From Ypsolopha sequella (Eukaryota; Arthropoda; Insecta; Lepidoptera; Ypsolophidae), in assembly GCA_934047225.1 (NCBI GenBank), contig OW203997.1, positions 8,418,417 through 8,482,416 of the forward strand: a DNA stretch of 64,000 bases, written 5' to 3'. Below the pieces are notes generated by a model, which was given only the letters and a program-made list of their open reading frames with translations, made no database searches and was not told where the DNA came from. Both the position numbers and the translations under genes were made by a program. This document shows positions 21,270 through 32,429 of this stretch, in pieces. Numbering within the stretch: position 1 is the stretch's first letter; every line of letters starts with the position of its first letter.

Positions 21270-22440
21270 TTTTGATAATAAACACTCGGCGTCAAAAAAA
21301 TCTCACCTTTTGAAAAATTTATTTCAAACAACAAAATATTTGAGCAATACTTTTTTCAACACCACGTACTCGAGAGATTTGTTTTGTTATTAAAATGAAC
21401 CAATTTTTTATTTCAAGGCCGTTAAATGCCTTTTCAATTGATACAAAATATTTCCCTTTTAATTGGTTCCAAATATTGCTCCTATTATGTGTCACTGTTT
21501 TATCGAATTTATAAAGCCAGTAAGTATCTGACATTGTAATACGAGTAAGTATTAATTAGTAGTCGTTAATCAGTTAATCCACGGATATTTACATGAAACA
21601 AAAAATATATTCCGTCCTAAGTCCTAACACAAACAATATTGCCAAAAAATACTCAGACAACAATATAACAAATTAAAATGCAAACAAGTCGTAATTAATC
21701 ATCCTACATTCTCGAACGAACTGACCCCAAAACAAAACAAAAGCACCTATACCTGTATATGTGAAGACCGCGGGTGTAATAGGAAAAGTTCGAATCGATT
21801 CGCTCAGCTGTGTTGCCGAAGGGTTTGTAATAGAATTGAATGAATTGATTCTGTGGAATACGACTCTATTAGAAATTAAAATGTCATTCATAGCTGCAGC
21901 CTGCAGTACACTTCCTGGTTATGACAAAATATTTTTAAGACTTAATTGATGGGATGGTATATGATGCAATAATTTTCATTGGGCTGGCAGAACGCGACGA
22001 TTTGTTGCTGGCGGAGCTCCAAGTCGGCTGTATCAGTGAGTTATGAGCGCGGGTGCATGCCACTACGACTTCCGTACGTATTTGCCCCAATTTTCACTAT
22101 CTTACTCTGCATCTAATGATCGCATTTATGTTTAGAAGCGGTGTTATGTCACTGTGTTTATTAGACCAATCTTTTTGGATGTTATTGCCAAAGATGAAGC
22201 GAAAGAATTTTTATCCCCAGTTATCCTTACTTTTCTTTGTCGGCTAAGTAGATGATACAAAGGTAGGGTAGGGGAGCCCGAATGTCTTCAGAAAGGGACT
22301 ACTGATCTAGACAAATTATAACAAAGCGAATTGCGTTGCTCCCCTCTTAAATTTAGGACGTCAGGGGCTCCACACGATGGGGGCCTTAATGGCATTATTT
22401 GCAGAATTTACGTCTATTAAAGTTTTCGGTCAGATTAAAC
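21270..22440. other. Intronic sequence, nothing recognised
   Basis: No supported exon or repeat family. Confidence 0.3.
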
Positions 22441-22446
22441 TGGGTG

Positions 22447-22534
22447 AATGGAAGTGGGGTGAGCACAGTAGTGCACTAATACGGAACAGAAATGGAAGTG
22501 GGGTGAGCACAGTAGTGCACTAATACGGAACAGA
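22447..22534. repeat. Perfect 44-bp tandem duplication
   Basis: AATGGAAGTGGGGTGAGCAC begins identical units at 22447 and 22491. Confidence 0.97.
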
Positions 22535-22639
22535 AATGGCGCCTTTGTAAATTTTTAACGAGGATAGAGATTAGATCCAAATTAGGGGGAAGTAATGTAT
22601 GTCAGTTCGGTAGCCTATTTAGTGATTTGTGTCGACCAT

Positions 22640-22772
22640 TACGTATTCAATGAACATGTCGTCACGACATAATAAAGGGTTGTCAGAGGTGTTCCCGGCT
22701 GCTGTCACTACTTAGAACAGCAAAAACTCGCAACATACTCTTTTTACCGTCGATTTGAATGTCCCAAGTGTC
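22640..22772 (+). repeat. Fragment of a repeat with CGTCACGACAT and AGGTGTTCCC
   Basis: Similar fragments at 47457-47575 and 62480-62710 share CRTCACGACATGAATC, GGTGTTxC and a block ending near TTTxACxGAYG. Longest piece is at 62480-62710. Probably remnants of one dispersed element, class unknown. Confidence 0.45.
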
Positions 22773-22773
22773 A

Positions 22774-23125
22774 GGTGGTAGCTGATGCCGGGCTCGACTG
22801 TGGAGGTACTACCATCTTACTTGGAGACCCCCTCGAGGGAGAGTAAGAGGACAGCTCACAGGAAAAAAACCAGGAGGCCCACCATGCCTGGGACTGATGG
22901 ATGGCGGTATATCCATCCCTAATAGCTGGGCCTTATATGGAACAGACTGGTGACGGGCAGCGGCGTCACTGGTGCGAGGGTTCCGGCACCGCGCTCTCCA
23001 ACCCGCCTGCCCAGCGTGTGTGAGTATGGGAAATTCTTCCAGGATGACCGCCGGGGGTGGCAAAGTCCTGGAAAGGCTTATGTCCAGCAGTGGACGAACT
23101 AGGCTGATGGATGGATGGATGAAGT
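22774..23125 (+). mobile_element. RTE-tail-like non-autonomous element, copy 2
   Basis: Same family as 4648-4961, full layout including CCCACCATGCCTGGGACTGA and GGCGGTATATCCATCCCTAA, ending with GATGGATGGATGGATGA. Confidence 0.8.
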
Positions 23126-23164
23126 AGTCCTAATCCTAAAGCGAACCTAATCGTCGTACTTCGA

Positions 23165-23356
23165 CCACAAACACATACATGCTTTTGAGGGTACACGTTG
23201 TCACGTTTCCTTCCGTTGTCAGCAGGTAATAAGTAAAAAAATACTATGCACATAAATTTCGAAAAATTCATTGTACATGCTCGACCGACAGGAATAGAAC
23301 TCGGGTCTCAAGGTTGAGAGTCTGGCCGGCTACCTACTGAGCTACCGCTACTTTCA
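23165..23356 (-). mobile_element. tRNA-derived SINE, copy 1
   Basis: On the minus strand: AGCGGTAGCTCAGTAGGTAG (A-box-like) and CGAGTTCTATTCCTG (B-box-like) at the 5' end, then AATTTATGTGCATAGTATTT and a 3' part. The same layout is at 58590-58805. Not a functional tRNA: the stems do not close well. Confidence 0.6.
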
Positions 23357-23485
23357 TAAGCTAGTAAGCAAGATTAACACTTTTCCTCTGAGTTAGATAA
23401 GAGGGAAGGTTCAAGTAAGGCTACAAGAATATAATAATTCTTTGTTGTAATAACACTCTTGCACTTGTCCACAATGTATAATAAC

Positions 23486-24457
23486 CAGGGATAGCAGTGG
23501 CGTGCATAGAACTTTTTTCCGGGAAAGCAACCAGAAGGTCAAGTTTGACAATAAAAAAAATATGAAAAAATTTAAATAACACTTTGAAAAAAAAAGTTCT
23601 CTAGGGTAGACAGTGTCTACCCTGGCGTCATGCAAACTTATTTTTTTCAAAGTGTTATTTAAATTTTTTCATATTTTTTTATTGTCAAACTTGACCTTCT
23701 GATTGCTTTTCCGGAAAAAAGTTCTATGCACGCCACTGAGAGATAGGATAATCGGATCGATATATACCTAAAGTTGAAAAAATTTAAGTGTGCAGTCGGA
23801 TTCTTAAAATATTATTTATTTTCGTAGTGAAAATTACGGAAATTACGGCATTGCTTAAAACGTTACGATGATGTACCTAATACTTAATAGATACATGTTA
23901 CCGTAAATTTATATGATTTAGAAATTGTATACAATTCCTAGGAAATTTATAAAATGCCAAGCTGATTTATCTATTTGTTTATTTTATTTTATTTTTGATC
24001 GACCTCCTGTTTTGCCTTTTGCTCTGTTCAGCCTAAATAACCTTGGCATTTTATACATTTCCTAGGAATTGTATTAAATTCCTATATTTTTTTTTCATTT
24101 CATTTATTTATTTAGATTGCCGGTGACATGTATACTCGTATAAAGTATTACATTATCGTAACGTTTTAAGTAATTCCGTAATTCCGGGATTTTTACTATC
24201 AAAATAATATTATAAGAAGTCGACTCTACACCTACAAACTTTCTCAGTTTTTCCAACTTTAGGTATATATCGATCTGCGGGTCTAATGCGTAATTCTGAT
24301 TTGTATCAACTTCAAGCAAATGCATGCGAAATTCAACGCGTGCAAATGAGATGGCATGTTAGGCGGGCGTCGTCGCACGCACGGCAAAATTCAATCTCAA
24401 GTTGATGTTCATGAAAATCAGAATTGCGCGGTAGACCCGCTGATTATCCTATCCCTG
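23486..24457. mobile_element. Large hairpin element with CAGGGATAGGATAATC termini, carrying a nested hAT MITE
   Basis: Outer termini CAGGGATAG..GATAATC (interrupted) and GATTATCCTATCCCTG. Long inner arms pair, for example CGATATATACCTAAAGTTG with CAACTTTAGGTATATATCG and TTCCTAGGAAATTTATAAAA with its near complement at 24045-24067. Flanks ATAATAAC and CTAATAAG agree at 6 of 8 positions, as an old 8-bp target duplication would. Without the nested MITE and its duplication the element is about 720 bp. Non-coding. Confidence 0.6.
23495..23738. mobile_element. hAT-type MITE, CAGTGGCGTGCA termini, copy 1
   Basis: Starts CAGTGGCGTGCATAGAACTT and ends with the complement GTTCTATGCACGCCACTG; almost the whole 244 bp folds back, with GGGTAGACAGTGTCTACCC at the centre. 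Flanking 8-mers AGGGATAG and AGAGATAG (7 of 8) indicate an 8-bp target duplication, the hAT hallmark. Second copy: 59670-59917. Confidence 0.85.
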
Positions 24458-24876
24458 CTAATAAGTTCCACCAAGAGCGGACAATCAGAACCATCAACAT
24501 TTTAGAATATAATAATTTTATCAAAAAGGAAAAAGTATTTATAAAATCAATAATAAACAGTCATGTGCTTTACACTTAAAATTATTTTCATTAATTATGC
24601 AGCTAGCTTTCTAACAAATTTTATTAAAATTATCAACATTTCCTGTCGGATAGGGATTCTAGGGTTCACATTCTAAATTCATTCCACATTTTACAATCTA
24701 CATTCAAAGAATATGGAGTAACATTGGAACACGATATCGTTTGTGCATAGTAATGTGTCATTTTTTTCATCTATGGTATTACATGTATCAAGACGAGAGA
24801 AAAATCGCCACATAAGGTACAAAGGTAAAAAAAATATCTATAATATACAACGTGAAATTTAAGTCATTTTATTAAC

Positions 24877-25090
24877 GAAAACTGGTGATAGTACTTGTCC
24901 ATATGAAGAACTTTTACTATGGAGCCAACCCTGAAGTCGTAAAAAAAAATATCAGCTGTTCCATAGAAAAGTTGAATACCTACTCGACCCAAATGTATGA
25001 AACAGCAGATTTTTTTTTCACGATTTCAGGGTTGGCTTCATAGTAGTAAAAGTTGTTCATATGGACGAGTACTATCACCAGTTGTCGTTA
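24877..25090. mobile_element. Hairpin MITE, AACTGGTGATAGTACTTGTC termini
   Basis: AACTGGTGATAGTACTTGTC at the left pairs with GACGAGTACTATCACCAGTT at the right; inner arms share GAGCCAACCCTGAAGTCG / TTTCAGGGTTGGCTTC. A related but diverged hairpin is at 26570-26800 (GGTAGTACTAGTCTATATGG and TTCATATGGACATGTTCTAC). Confidence 0.8.
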
Positions 25091-25114
25091 AGGCGATATG
25101 CGAAAAAAATACAG

Positions 25115-25513
25115 GTGTTTTTTTTCTGTGTATTTCATGAAATACACGGAAAATTTTAATAAATTTCTGGTATATGCATTTTGATTATATAATCTAGGGT
25201 TTTGAAATTGGAAAACATGTTTGGATAAATTTTCCTCGATAGAAATAATTGCTGAAATGAGGTTTTCAAACACACTTTTTCTCCTCGTTTGAAGAATAGG
25301 AACCATATACAGAACTGAAACATATTTTATTAGATGTGATTCAACAATATCTAGAGATTTGATATTTGAAATTTTGCTAGCTATTTCACTTTTTTTAATA
25401 AAAATATAAAACCAACTCTTTTCCCTTTTGCCCTGAATCCGCCCCTCTTGCACTGCGCGATTTTTCGCTTGGAGTGACAGTGACAAAAATAAAATTTGCA
25501 TAGCTTTTTAACA
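25115..25513 (+). mobile_element. Dispersed repeat with TGTATTTCATGAAATACAC palindrome, intact copy
   Basis: Uninterrupted copy of the family at 9828-10606 and 60752-61150; includes CTTTTGCCCTGAATCCGCCC and ACTGCGCGATTTTTCGC. Confidence 0.75.
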
Positions 25514-26287
25514 AAATTACTTAAATTTCACGTTGTATATGTTTGACCTCAAACGGACTCTAAATTATAAGCAATCTAGACGCTCATAGTTAACAAAGCT
25601 AATACGTAGCTCTTTGTGTTAGACAGAAATGGGTCACAACGCAAAATATTGTCGCTTTGTCCACAATGCTAATTAACAAAACGTAGAATGACAAAGCTTC
25701 GAGAAGAGTCTGCATATAGCCAGCAGGTAATAGTAATTAATTTTGAATTCCATAACCATTTCAAACAGTGATTTATTTATTTGTACTCTCGTGTGACATT
25801 CTTCAGATATTGTAGTGCCTTGCAATTTCGACAAATATATTGCCATGAAAGTGCAATGCTCTCACACAAAATCGTCCTGGGGCAAGTACAAATTTAAAAA
25901 AATTGACGCTTGTGGCAGAGAATATAAAGTATTACCCCGCAAGTTAGTGGAAATCTGGAGTCAGGCAGAGCTCGATTACCACTCGTTTGCTGCGCGCGTG
26001 TTTTGTTACAAAGTTTTATCACGATGCTGACTTTTAATCAGTATGGTGCGTTATTGCAGTGTTTATGGATGCCTGGAAAACTTTTTTTCAAAAATTAGAA
26101 TTGCGTGATCAAACCTTACAATTTCGTTCAGTAACGCATTTGGAACAATAAAATCAGTATTTATAACTTTCCATGTTTTGACAAGTTTTCATTTTTTTTC
26201 CAAAATTTATGTTTGAGTAGTTGTTAATTATATGATGATCATTTATGCATACGAAACTATATAGGTACTTACTAAGCTTAGGCATAC

Positions 26288-26313
26288 TATATATATATAT
26301 ATATATATATTTA
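26288..26313. repeat. (AT)n microsatellite
   Basis: Pure alternating AT run; a second, shorter run is at 26823-26842. Confidence 0.95.
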
Positions 26314-26334
26314 CTTTTAAAGTAACGAAAAAGC

Positions 26335-26530
26335 AGCGATAACTCAGGGGTAGAACGCTGGCCTCTTAATCTTGAGATTAAGGTTCGATTAAGGCTCACC
26401 ACTCACCACCCATCACGTTGGGACGTAATATTTGCAGGTGAAACGCGGGTTTACCGAGTGTGGGTGGACTGTGACTTGCATTTCAAAGTTCACACTCGGA
26501 ACACATCCGACACCCCCCGGGGCATTCAGG
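26335..26530 (+). mobile_element. tRNA-derived SINE, plus-strand copy
   Basis: GATAACTCAGGGGTAGAACG (A-box-like), CTCTTAATCTTGAGAT (anticodon-arm-like) and AGGTTCGATTAAGG (B-box-like) occur at tRNA spacing, followed by a non-tRNA body containing GAAACGCGGGTTTACCGAGT. Good pol III promoter shape, but not a tRNA gene: no closing acceptor stem. Confidence 0.6.
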
Positions 26531-26569
26531 TCGTAACGATTTATATACATATATAAGGTTAAATAACAT

Positions 26570-26800
26570 TATTTGGTGAAACTCAAAACAAAGGTAGTAC
26601 TAGTCTATATGGACAACTGTTTGTATGGGAGCTAAGCGAAATTCTTAACTTTTTTTCACTTCCTCCTATACAAATTGCTCCGATCGGCTGACTCGTCCAG
26701 TATGGAAAGGTGAAAACGAATTTTAAGAATTTTTCACTATCCTATTAAAAAAAGTTATTCATATGGACATGTTCTACATATGTTTAAAATTTCGCCAACT
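26570..26800. mobile_element. Diverged hairpin related to 24877-25090
   Basis: GTCTATATGGACAACTGTTT and AGTTATTCATATGGACATGT pair as outer arms; TTCTTAACTTTTTTTCACT faces TTTTAAGAATTTTTCACT. Non-coding. Confidence 0.5.
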
Positions 26801-27119
26801 AATTGAATTTAACCTTGTATACGAGTATATATATATATATATACAAATATTTTTTTAATACTGATTAATCCACGGGGAACCAGAAATTGGACTACGCTAA
26901 AATTTAGGAAGAGAATCACATAAGTTGCTGACTTATATTGTGTCCCTCTCGGGCGACGACGCTCACACGATTGCTGCCAGCCCTAGACTAGCTCACGCAC
27001 ACACACAAGCGTGTGCGGACAAGCCAGATGCGCGCGTTAGAGTGTAGGTAAATAACTTGAGCCTTGACTATGAAGTGACGGGGGTGTGCTTGTGGTGAAG
27101 TCAAATAAGTTAGAATAAT

Positions 27120-27213
27120 TGTAACAGGTGTTAGAGCTGATGAATGATTGACTTGTGAAACGTGTATTATATATACCTTCTTTGCAAAATAAACTTTTTG
27201 AATTTTGAATTTT
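27120..27213 (+). mobile_element. LINE 3' end with (ATTTTGA) tail
   Basis: CTTCTTTGCAAAATAAACTT then TTTGAATTTTGAATTTTGA; the RTE-tail-like element at 27214 follows directly. Confidence 0.55.
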
Positions 27214-27750
27214 GATGCCGGGTTCGACGGTGGAGGTACCACCGTCGTACTTGGATACCCCCTCGAAGTAATTCGGGGGAGAGTAAGAGGACAGCTCACA
27301 GGCAAAAAACCAGGAGGCCCACCATGCCTGGGACCGATGGATGGCGGTATATCCATCCCTAATTCAAAATTCTAAATTCGAAGTGGGGGTGATTAATGGT
27401 CCTGCACGGACTCTCCGCTACCGTGAGTATTGTGCACTTCCCCCCGGTCAGTCACCCTAGCCAGCCCAGCTCTTTAAAATAGAGCCAAACGGCATCGACA
27501 TGCTGACACAACTGATTCAGTGAAGGGAAGCTGGAGCTCATCATCGTCCCTAATAGCCGGGCCTTATATGGAACAGAATGGTGACGGGCAGCGGCGTCAC
27601 TGGTGCGAGGGTTCCGGCACCGCGCTCACCAACCCACCTGCCCAGCATGTGTGAGTATGGGCAATTCTTCCAGGATGACCGCCGGGAGTGCCAAAGTCCT
27701 GGAAAGGCTTATGTCCAGCAGTGGACGAACTAGGCTGCTGGATGGATGGA
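27214..27750 (+). mobile_element. RTE-tail-like non-autonomous element, long copy 3
   Basis: Same ends as copies at 22774 and 46003 but with about 187 extra bp (27360-27546) between ATATCCATCCCTAAT and CGTCCCTAATAGCCGG. The extra block is bounded by CCCTAAT on both sides, so it is either an insertion or sequence lost from the short copies. Confidence 0.75.
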
Positions 27751-28531
27751 ATTGTAAGGATCGTTGTTTCAATAAAAGGAATAAGAATAAGCTGGTTTTT
27801 CTCAGTAACCTTATTATTCTCACAACATTACAAATCTCGTAGATATAGATACCTAGCCTATAAAGGTCTCTGTGTAACTACATACTAATGTTCATTACTT
27901 TTCCCTTGGCCATTGTTTTGCAGATAAGAGGAACGCGTGTACATTCATTACAGAGATGTATAAAATATAATATTATGATTTTTTCCCAACATACTTTGTA
28001 ATATGTCTAGAACATAATAAAGTGTTTGATTATTGAGATACTGTAGATATTTCAACTGGACACCATAATATACCCGTCAAAGACTTATTTTTTATTTATT
28101 TATTCATTTAAATATTAATCAGGAAACAAATCTTATATTTTAAAACAATGCCCCGCAAAACGGTATAAACAGTTTGACTGCAGGAATGAGACTCGTGAGT
28201 AACAAAACAAAACAAATCATTTTCTATTATTTAAAATTAAAATATAAAAGAGAAAAAAGAAAAATAATACTTTGTTTACTGCTTTCCTATTTAGAAAAAG
28301 CATAATTAATTAAAATATTTAGTGTTTTTTAGTTCATTTGTAACACTGAGTATTTCACTTTTTTTCATAAACAATCCTATTTTTGTTTGTGGTTATGGGC
28401 TGTTTTGACAGAGAATGTTTAGCAGTTTTGAGTGACCACACAAGCTATTAAACTCGGGACTAGGTTTATGTCTGTAAACTACTGTCATTGTTGTCACGCA
28501 TTTCAACTAGAATTTATCTTCAGTGAAAAAA

Positions 28532-28606
28532 TACATACATACATATACTCACGCCTGTCTCCCAGAGGGGTAGGCACAGTAGGCAGAGACTACAGATTTC
28601 CAAGTG
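28532..28606 (-). pseudogene. LINE ORF 3' end relic (VVSAYPSGRQ family)
   Basis: Minus-strand copy of the 10741-10880 family; preceded on the plus strand by ATACATACATACATATACTC, the short-repeat tail. Confidence 0.6.
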
Positions 28607-28639
28607 AAAAAAATGTATAGATTTTCTATGATTGTATAG

Positions 28640-28898
28640 GTAATTATTGCTAGCCGTAATATAGATGTCTATTTTATTCCCAATATTTTCATCACACTTA
28701 TTTTAGGTTAAGTTTTTGAGAAAGCAAACAGAAACAGTTTTTGCCAATATATTTGTAAATAGTATGTAATTATGTGAATTTGTGTGTCATTAATATTTAA
28801 GGTTTTAAAAATAATTTGTTCGCCAATACGGCATATAAATTGTTAAATTTGTATTTTACCTGTGTCTCAACAAATAAAACATTTTGATTTGATTTGAC
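28640..28898 (+). mobile_element. LINE 3' untranslated end
   Basis: Ends GTGTCTCAACAAATAAAACA then TTTTGATTTGATTTGA, a LINE-type AATAAA plus short-repeat terminus. Coding part absent. Confidence 0.6.
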
Positions 28899-28899
28899 A

Positions 28900-30275
28900 A
28901 TATGAAAAACATATTTTTGTTGGTGGTTGCGTTTATGACGTCGCATAGTGAAACAAATGTCAAAATTGTGAACATTGTTCAGGAAGCAAAAATACGCCTC
29001 TGTTCACTCGCGTTCAGTCTCAAACAGCTCTGGTTCTAGATTCGCTGGAGCCTGGATATTGAATATGACGCATCAGTTGTAAAAAAGAAAATGTATTGAC
29101 CTTTGGCTTGTATGGGAGGTGCATCTGCAAAGTAAGTATATTTACTTTAGAATACTCATAAAATAATCACCTTCCATTCCTTGAACCATAAAAAGACAAA
29201 CAAGGAAGCTATCAAACTTTGTTTGATGGGATGACGGACGACATAAAGAGGACAATTTGCCGTACTAGATTCATGAGGATAAGTCTTCGAAATTACCTAT
29301 AGTTTTTCTTCATCATTATTCTCTATATTGAATTTTGTAGATGGTAAAATTTAAATCGAAATTGCCCAGCTATCGATTGTCATCTGACTGAGGTGTTATC
29401 TACCAAGCGAGTGTCTCTTTTGTCTTATCAGTGGTACAAGCGTAGTAACTTGCTATCGATCAGTACAATACTAATACACCATAAAATTAATTATTTAAAA
29501 ACGGACAGACTTACATGAATTATCTCGCGATATGTATGCGACATGTTCGAATTCTTTCCGAATGCGTTCTCAAGCGAGCGTCTGTCTTCAGCGGACGCAT
29601 TAATTTAATACTAATTTAATACTAATACTAATAAACCATTTCATTTAAAATTTCGCAAAAATATTTAATATGTACTAGACGAACATGACTTTTTTATTAG
29701 ATATAGATAGATGAATGAGAGGATACCATAGAGAGCGAAAACTGATAGTGAATTTCAGTTGGACCCCACCTGAAACCGATTACGCGTATTCAAGATACGC
29801 GTATTCAAGATTCGGATTAGAGCTATGCAACCTTACAAATTAATGTCTGAACATGTAAAATTTTGGCTTAGCCTTAACTGTGTAGTAATTCACGACAAGC
29901 ATTATTGAAGACATTGAGCTAAAGGCTTTCAAACTCTCAATTAATCATCCTCACATATTTATACAGAGCGAGTGGTAGGAAGCAGTTGTTGTATCAGTCA
30001 TGTAGATTTAGCTGAAGTCTCTGGATAGATTGAATCCTCACCTGCTTTCACTCCCTGCGAGCGCGAATCATCCTAGCTCTTATCGGGGCATTCCAAAAAG
30101 CGCGTGTATAAAAAAAATTGTATTCCCTGTTTGCCAGTCTACAATTCTAAATATGCATCAGAGTATTGGTCAGAAATGGGTTAAAATGTGTTATAGCTGA
30201 AAGTTTTCCATATTTACCCCGTGGTGACCTAAATTATAAAAGTTCTACTCATAAAACGAATATTTTTCAAAGGTC
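28900..30275. other. Intronic sequence, nothing recognised
   Basis: No repeat copies or exons recognised. Confidence 0.3.
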
Positions 30276-30279
30276 TCAC

Positions 30280-30347
30280 TTGTAAGTTGGATCGCGAACG
30301 TCTCGGCATCACGCCGACCGTCTCTCCTCTCATTATAGACTCGATTA
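30280..30347 (-). CDS. KDM3: KDM3 internal mini-exon with Arg-rich PRRSRS motif
   Basis: A 68-nt exon with a run of pyrimidines ending CAG as acceptor and CAA|GTGAGA as donor. It enters in phase 1, joining exactly to the exon at 32430-32514, and leaves in phase 0. With the split Val codon it reads VIESIMRGETVGVMPRRSRS then NLQ. Known: in vertebrate JMJD1C the equivalent place has a segment of the form VVxSLLKGxxIGITxRRRSR, so this is one of the clearest KDM3 signatures in the window. It is far too short to show up as an ORF and was found from phase and motif. Confidence 0.85.
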
Positions 30348-30655
30348 CTGAAAAAAAAACATGATTTTTTGTTAACATGTTTGTTATGATTACTTATGAT
30401 TTATAACAAAACAAGACAGTACATAGGATCAACTGAGGTTTTACCCTATCGCGGGGCAAAGCAAACTCCTTTTTGTTATTTACGAGGTGAATTAGAAATC
30501 TTAAAATCTACAATATGAGTTTTAAGAACATTTTTGTTCTTGTCACAGAACATATTAATTCTTGTAGATGTTGTAGATATTTACATAAGTAATAATAATA
30601 AGTTACCCCGCGTGAGGCAAATTCCCCGCTTGACATTCTGGTATGATTTCCGTTA

Positions 30656-30921
30656 TACAAGGTGACTTTTTGATCATCGTCCAAATTCATACTGGAGGCT
30701 TGATAAGTGATCAGTATCTTGGATCAATAACAATTTTTGTGAAAATCCTAAAATGAAAATTCGGCTTCCCATAGAAATTCACTTCCAGTCCCGAGTGAAT
30801 CACTATGGGAAGTCGAAATTTCATTTTACGAATTTCACCAAAATTGTTATTGATCCATGATACTGATCACTCACCAAGCCACCAGTATGAATTTGGACGA
30901 TGATCAAAAAGTCACCTTGTA
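30656..30921. mobile_element. Full-length palindromic MITE, TACAAGGTGACTTTTTGATC termini, TA target, copy 1
   Basis: Left end TACAAGGTGACTTTTTGATC and right end GATCAAAAAGTCACCTTGTA, flanked by TA on each side. Arms are nearly complementary over about 120 bp each, with the centre in CACTTCCAGTCCCGAGTGAAT. Full copy 48409-48674, half copy 61745-61909. TA target suggests Tc1/mariner mobilisation. Confidence 0.9.
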
Positions 30922-31289
30922 TAAACTGGAATAAAGTGATATAAAATACGAGAATGCATTACCATGGTACCATAATTTCAGTCAATCGATATCGTTACCA
31001 CATGCACAATGAACGTTACATAACAAGGAAAAAAGATCGAGTTCTCGATTGTGTCGGACGATAAAATCGAAACAATGAATCGATTAATAACAGCTGTTTC
31101 GCTCCGAATGAGCACATTGTAATAGAAGATGACCTGAGGATGGAGGTCACGCTCTGGGTGAGAATGCAACTCAATCAAAAATACGTACTTACTTATACCA
31201 GAGAATATAAAGTATTCTTATACCATCGGAGAAAGGCCCGCTAGCTAACTTTTCGCATTTATTACCATGAAAAGAGGGTAAAAAAGGCC

Positions 31290-31620
31290 TCGACATACAG
31301 AAAGCGAGGCGTTGTCGGGATGTCGTGACGGATGAGCGTGTTTTTGGCGGGTAAATTACTATGGAAGTACATATGAGACGCCACAATGAGCTTTAGTGGC
31401 GGCGTTGCCGCGTTGTTGTCGGGGTGAGATGATAATATTGGCGGGCGAATTACTATGAAAGTGTATGAAAGACGCCCCCGCACAGAAAACATTGAGCGTG
31501 GTGGGTCTTTTCTAAGTGGCGTCTCTGATACACTTCCACAGTAATTCGCCCGCCAGCAACACAGTATTATCTCACCCCAACAACGCCACGCTTTCTGTCA
31601 GTAAGTCAGCGTATTTTTTT
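31290..31620. mobile_element. GC-richer hairpin with repeated GGCGGGxxAATTACTATG unit
   Basis: GTTGTCGGGGTGAGATGATA pairs with TATTATCTCACCCCAACAAC; GGCGGGCGAATTACTATGAA pairs with ACAGTAATTCGCCCGCC. A diverged direct repeat of the left arm is at 31311-31382. Probably a MITE with an internally duplicated arm. Confidence 0.6.
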
Positions 31621-31795
31621 TTTTATGGTGCCCACCATTTTTGTTTTTTTATTGAAGGCTTGGTACACGTGGCCCTTGTAGGGACAACAATATACCTTTA
31701 TCTAGCGTATCATCTATTTATTAATGCTCAAAGACTTAGCCTCATCTGAGCACGCATTGGCCAAAACGGTGTCACATCCTCCCACCTCATAAAAC

Positions 31796-32366
31796 CATAG
31801 ACTAAGTATTATTACGTATAGACCGACAACTCCCATACATCAAGGCATAGCAAATTTTTTACGTGCCCTTACAACGCTAGGTGTCGCCAAGTGTTGCAAA
31901 TAAGCATAATTTGTTTAATTGGCTGCAAGTAAACTCTCATGGTTACCAAGCTAACATCTGGCTGTAATGGCTTTGTTTAGAAAAACTAGATGGCGCTAAG
32001 TTAGCAAAACTAACAGTGAATATTTCAGCGCCATCTATTATCGAAGTGGGAATTATTTTTATGTAACGTGACATGGCTATGCCACTAGCATCACCAATCG
32101 GTATTTTTTAGCATCGTTAGGGACGCCATCTAGATTTCGTTACAATTTTACACTTTTTTTTGTGGCTACATCAGTTTGTAGCCACAAAGGAATTATTTTT
32201 ATGTTACGTGACATCGCTATGCCACTAGCATCACCAATCGGTATTTTTTAGCATCGTTAGGGACGCCATCTAGAATCTAGATTTCGTTACAATTTTACAC
32301 CTTTTTTGTGGCTACAAACTGATGTATGGGAACTGCTAGTCTATACGTAGTAATACTTAGTGTATG
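31796..32366. mobile_element. MITE with ACTAAGTATTATTACGTATA termini
   Basis: Left ACTAAGTATTATTACGTATA pairs with TATACGTAGTAATACTTAGT at the right, plus CCCATACATCA/TGATGTATGGG inside. Contains the 140-bp direct duplication at 32049-32328. Confidence 0.75.
32049..32328 (+). repeat. 140-bp direct duplication inside the MITE
   Basis: GGAATTATTTTTATGTAACG (32049) and GGAATTATTTTTATGTTACG (32189) begin units that share GCATCACCAATCGGTATTTT and GGGACGCCATCTAGA; the second unit has a small internal CTAGAAT duplication. Confidence 0.9.
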
Positions 32367-32429
32367 ATAGATAACATGTAATATCGAAAATGTTCCAAAA
32401 GTCAATAAAGACTAGTTATGTTCACTCAC

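Noticed and set aside
25088..25501. 137-aa minus-strand ORF, also 109 aa at 9700-10029 and 99 aa at 60669-60968
   Set aside because: All are the same dispersed repeat; frames differ in length and break in each copy, with no known domain.
26335..26400. tRNA-gene-like sequence (A and B boxes)
   Set aside because: The acceptor stem does not close and the sequence continues into a repeat body; it fits a SINE head. The same applies to 23280-23356 (-) and 58740-58805 (-).
30000..30095. Minus-strand exon candidate ending AAAGCAG|GTGAGG
   Set aside because: The incoming KDM3 phase gives an immediate stop; the exon at 30280-30347 fits phase and motif instead.
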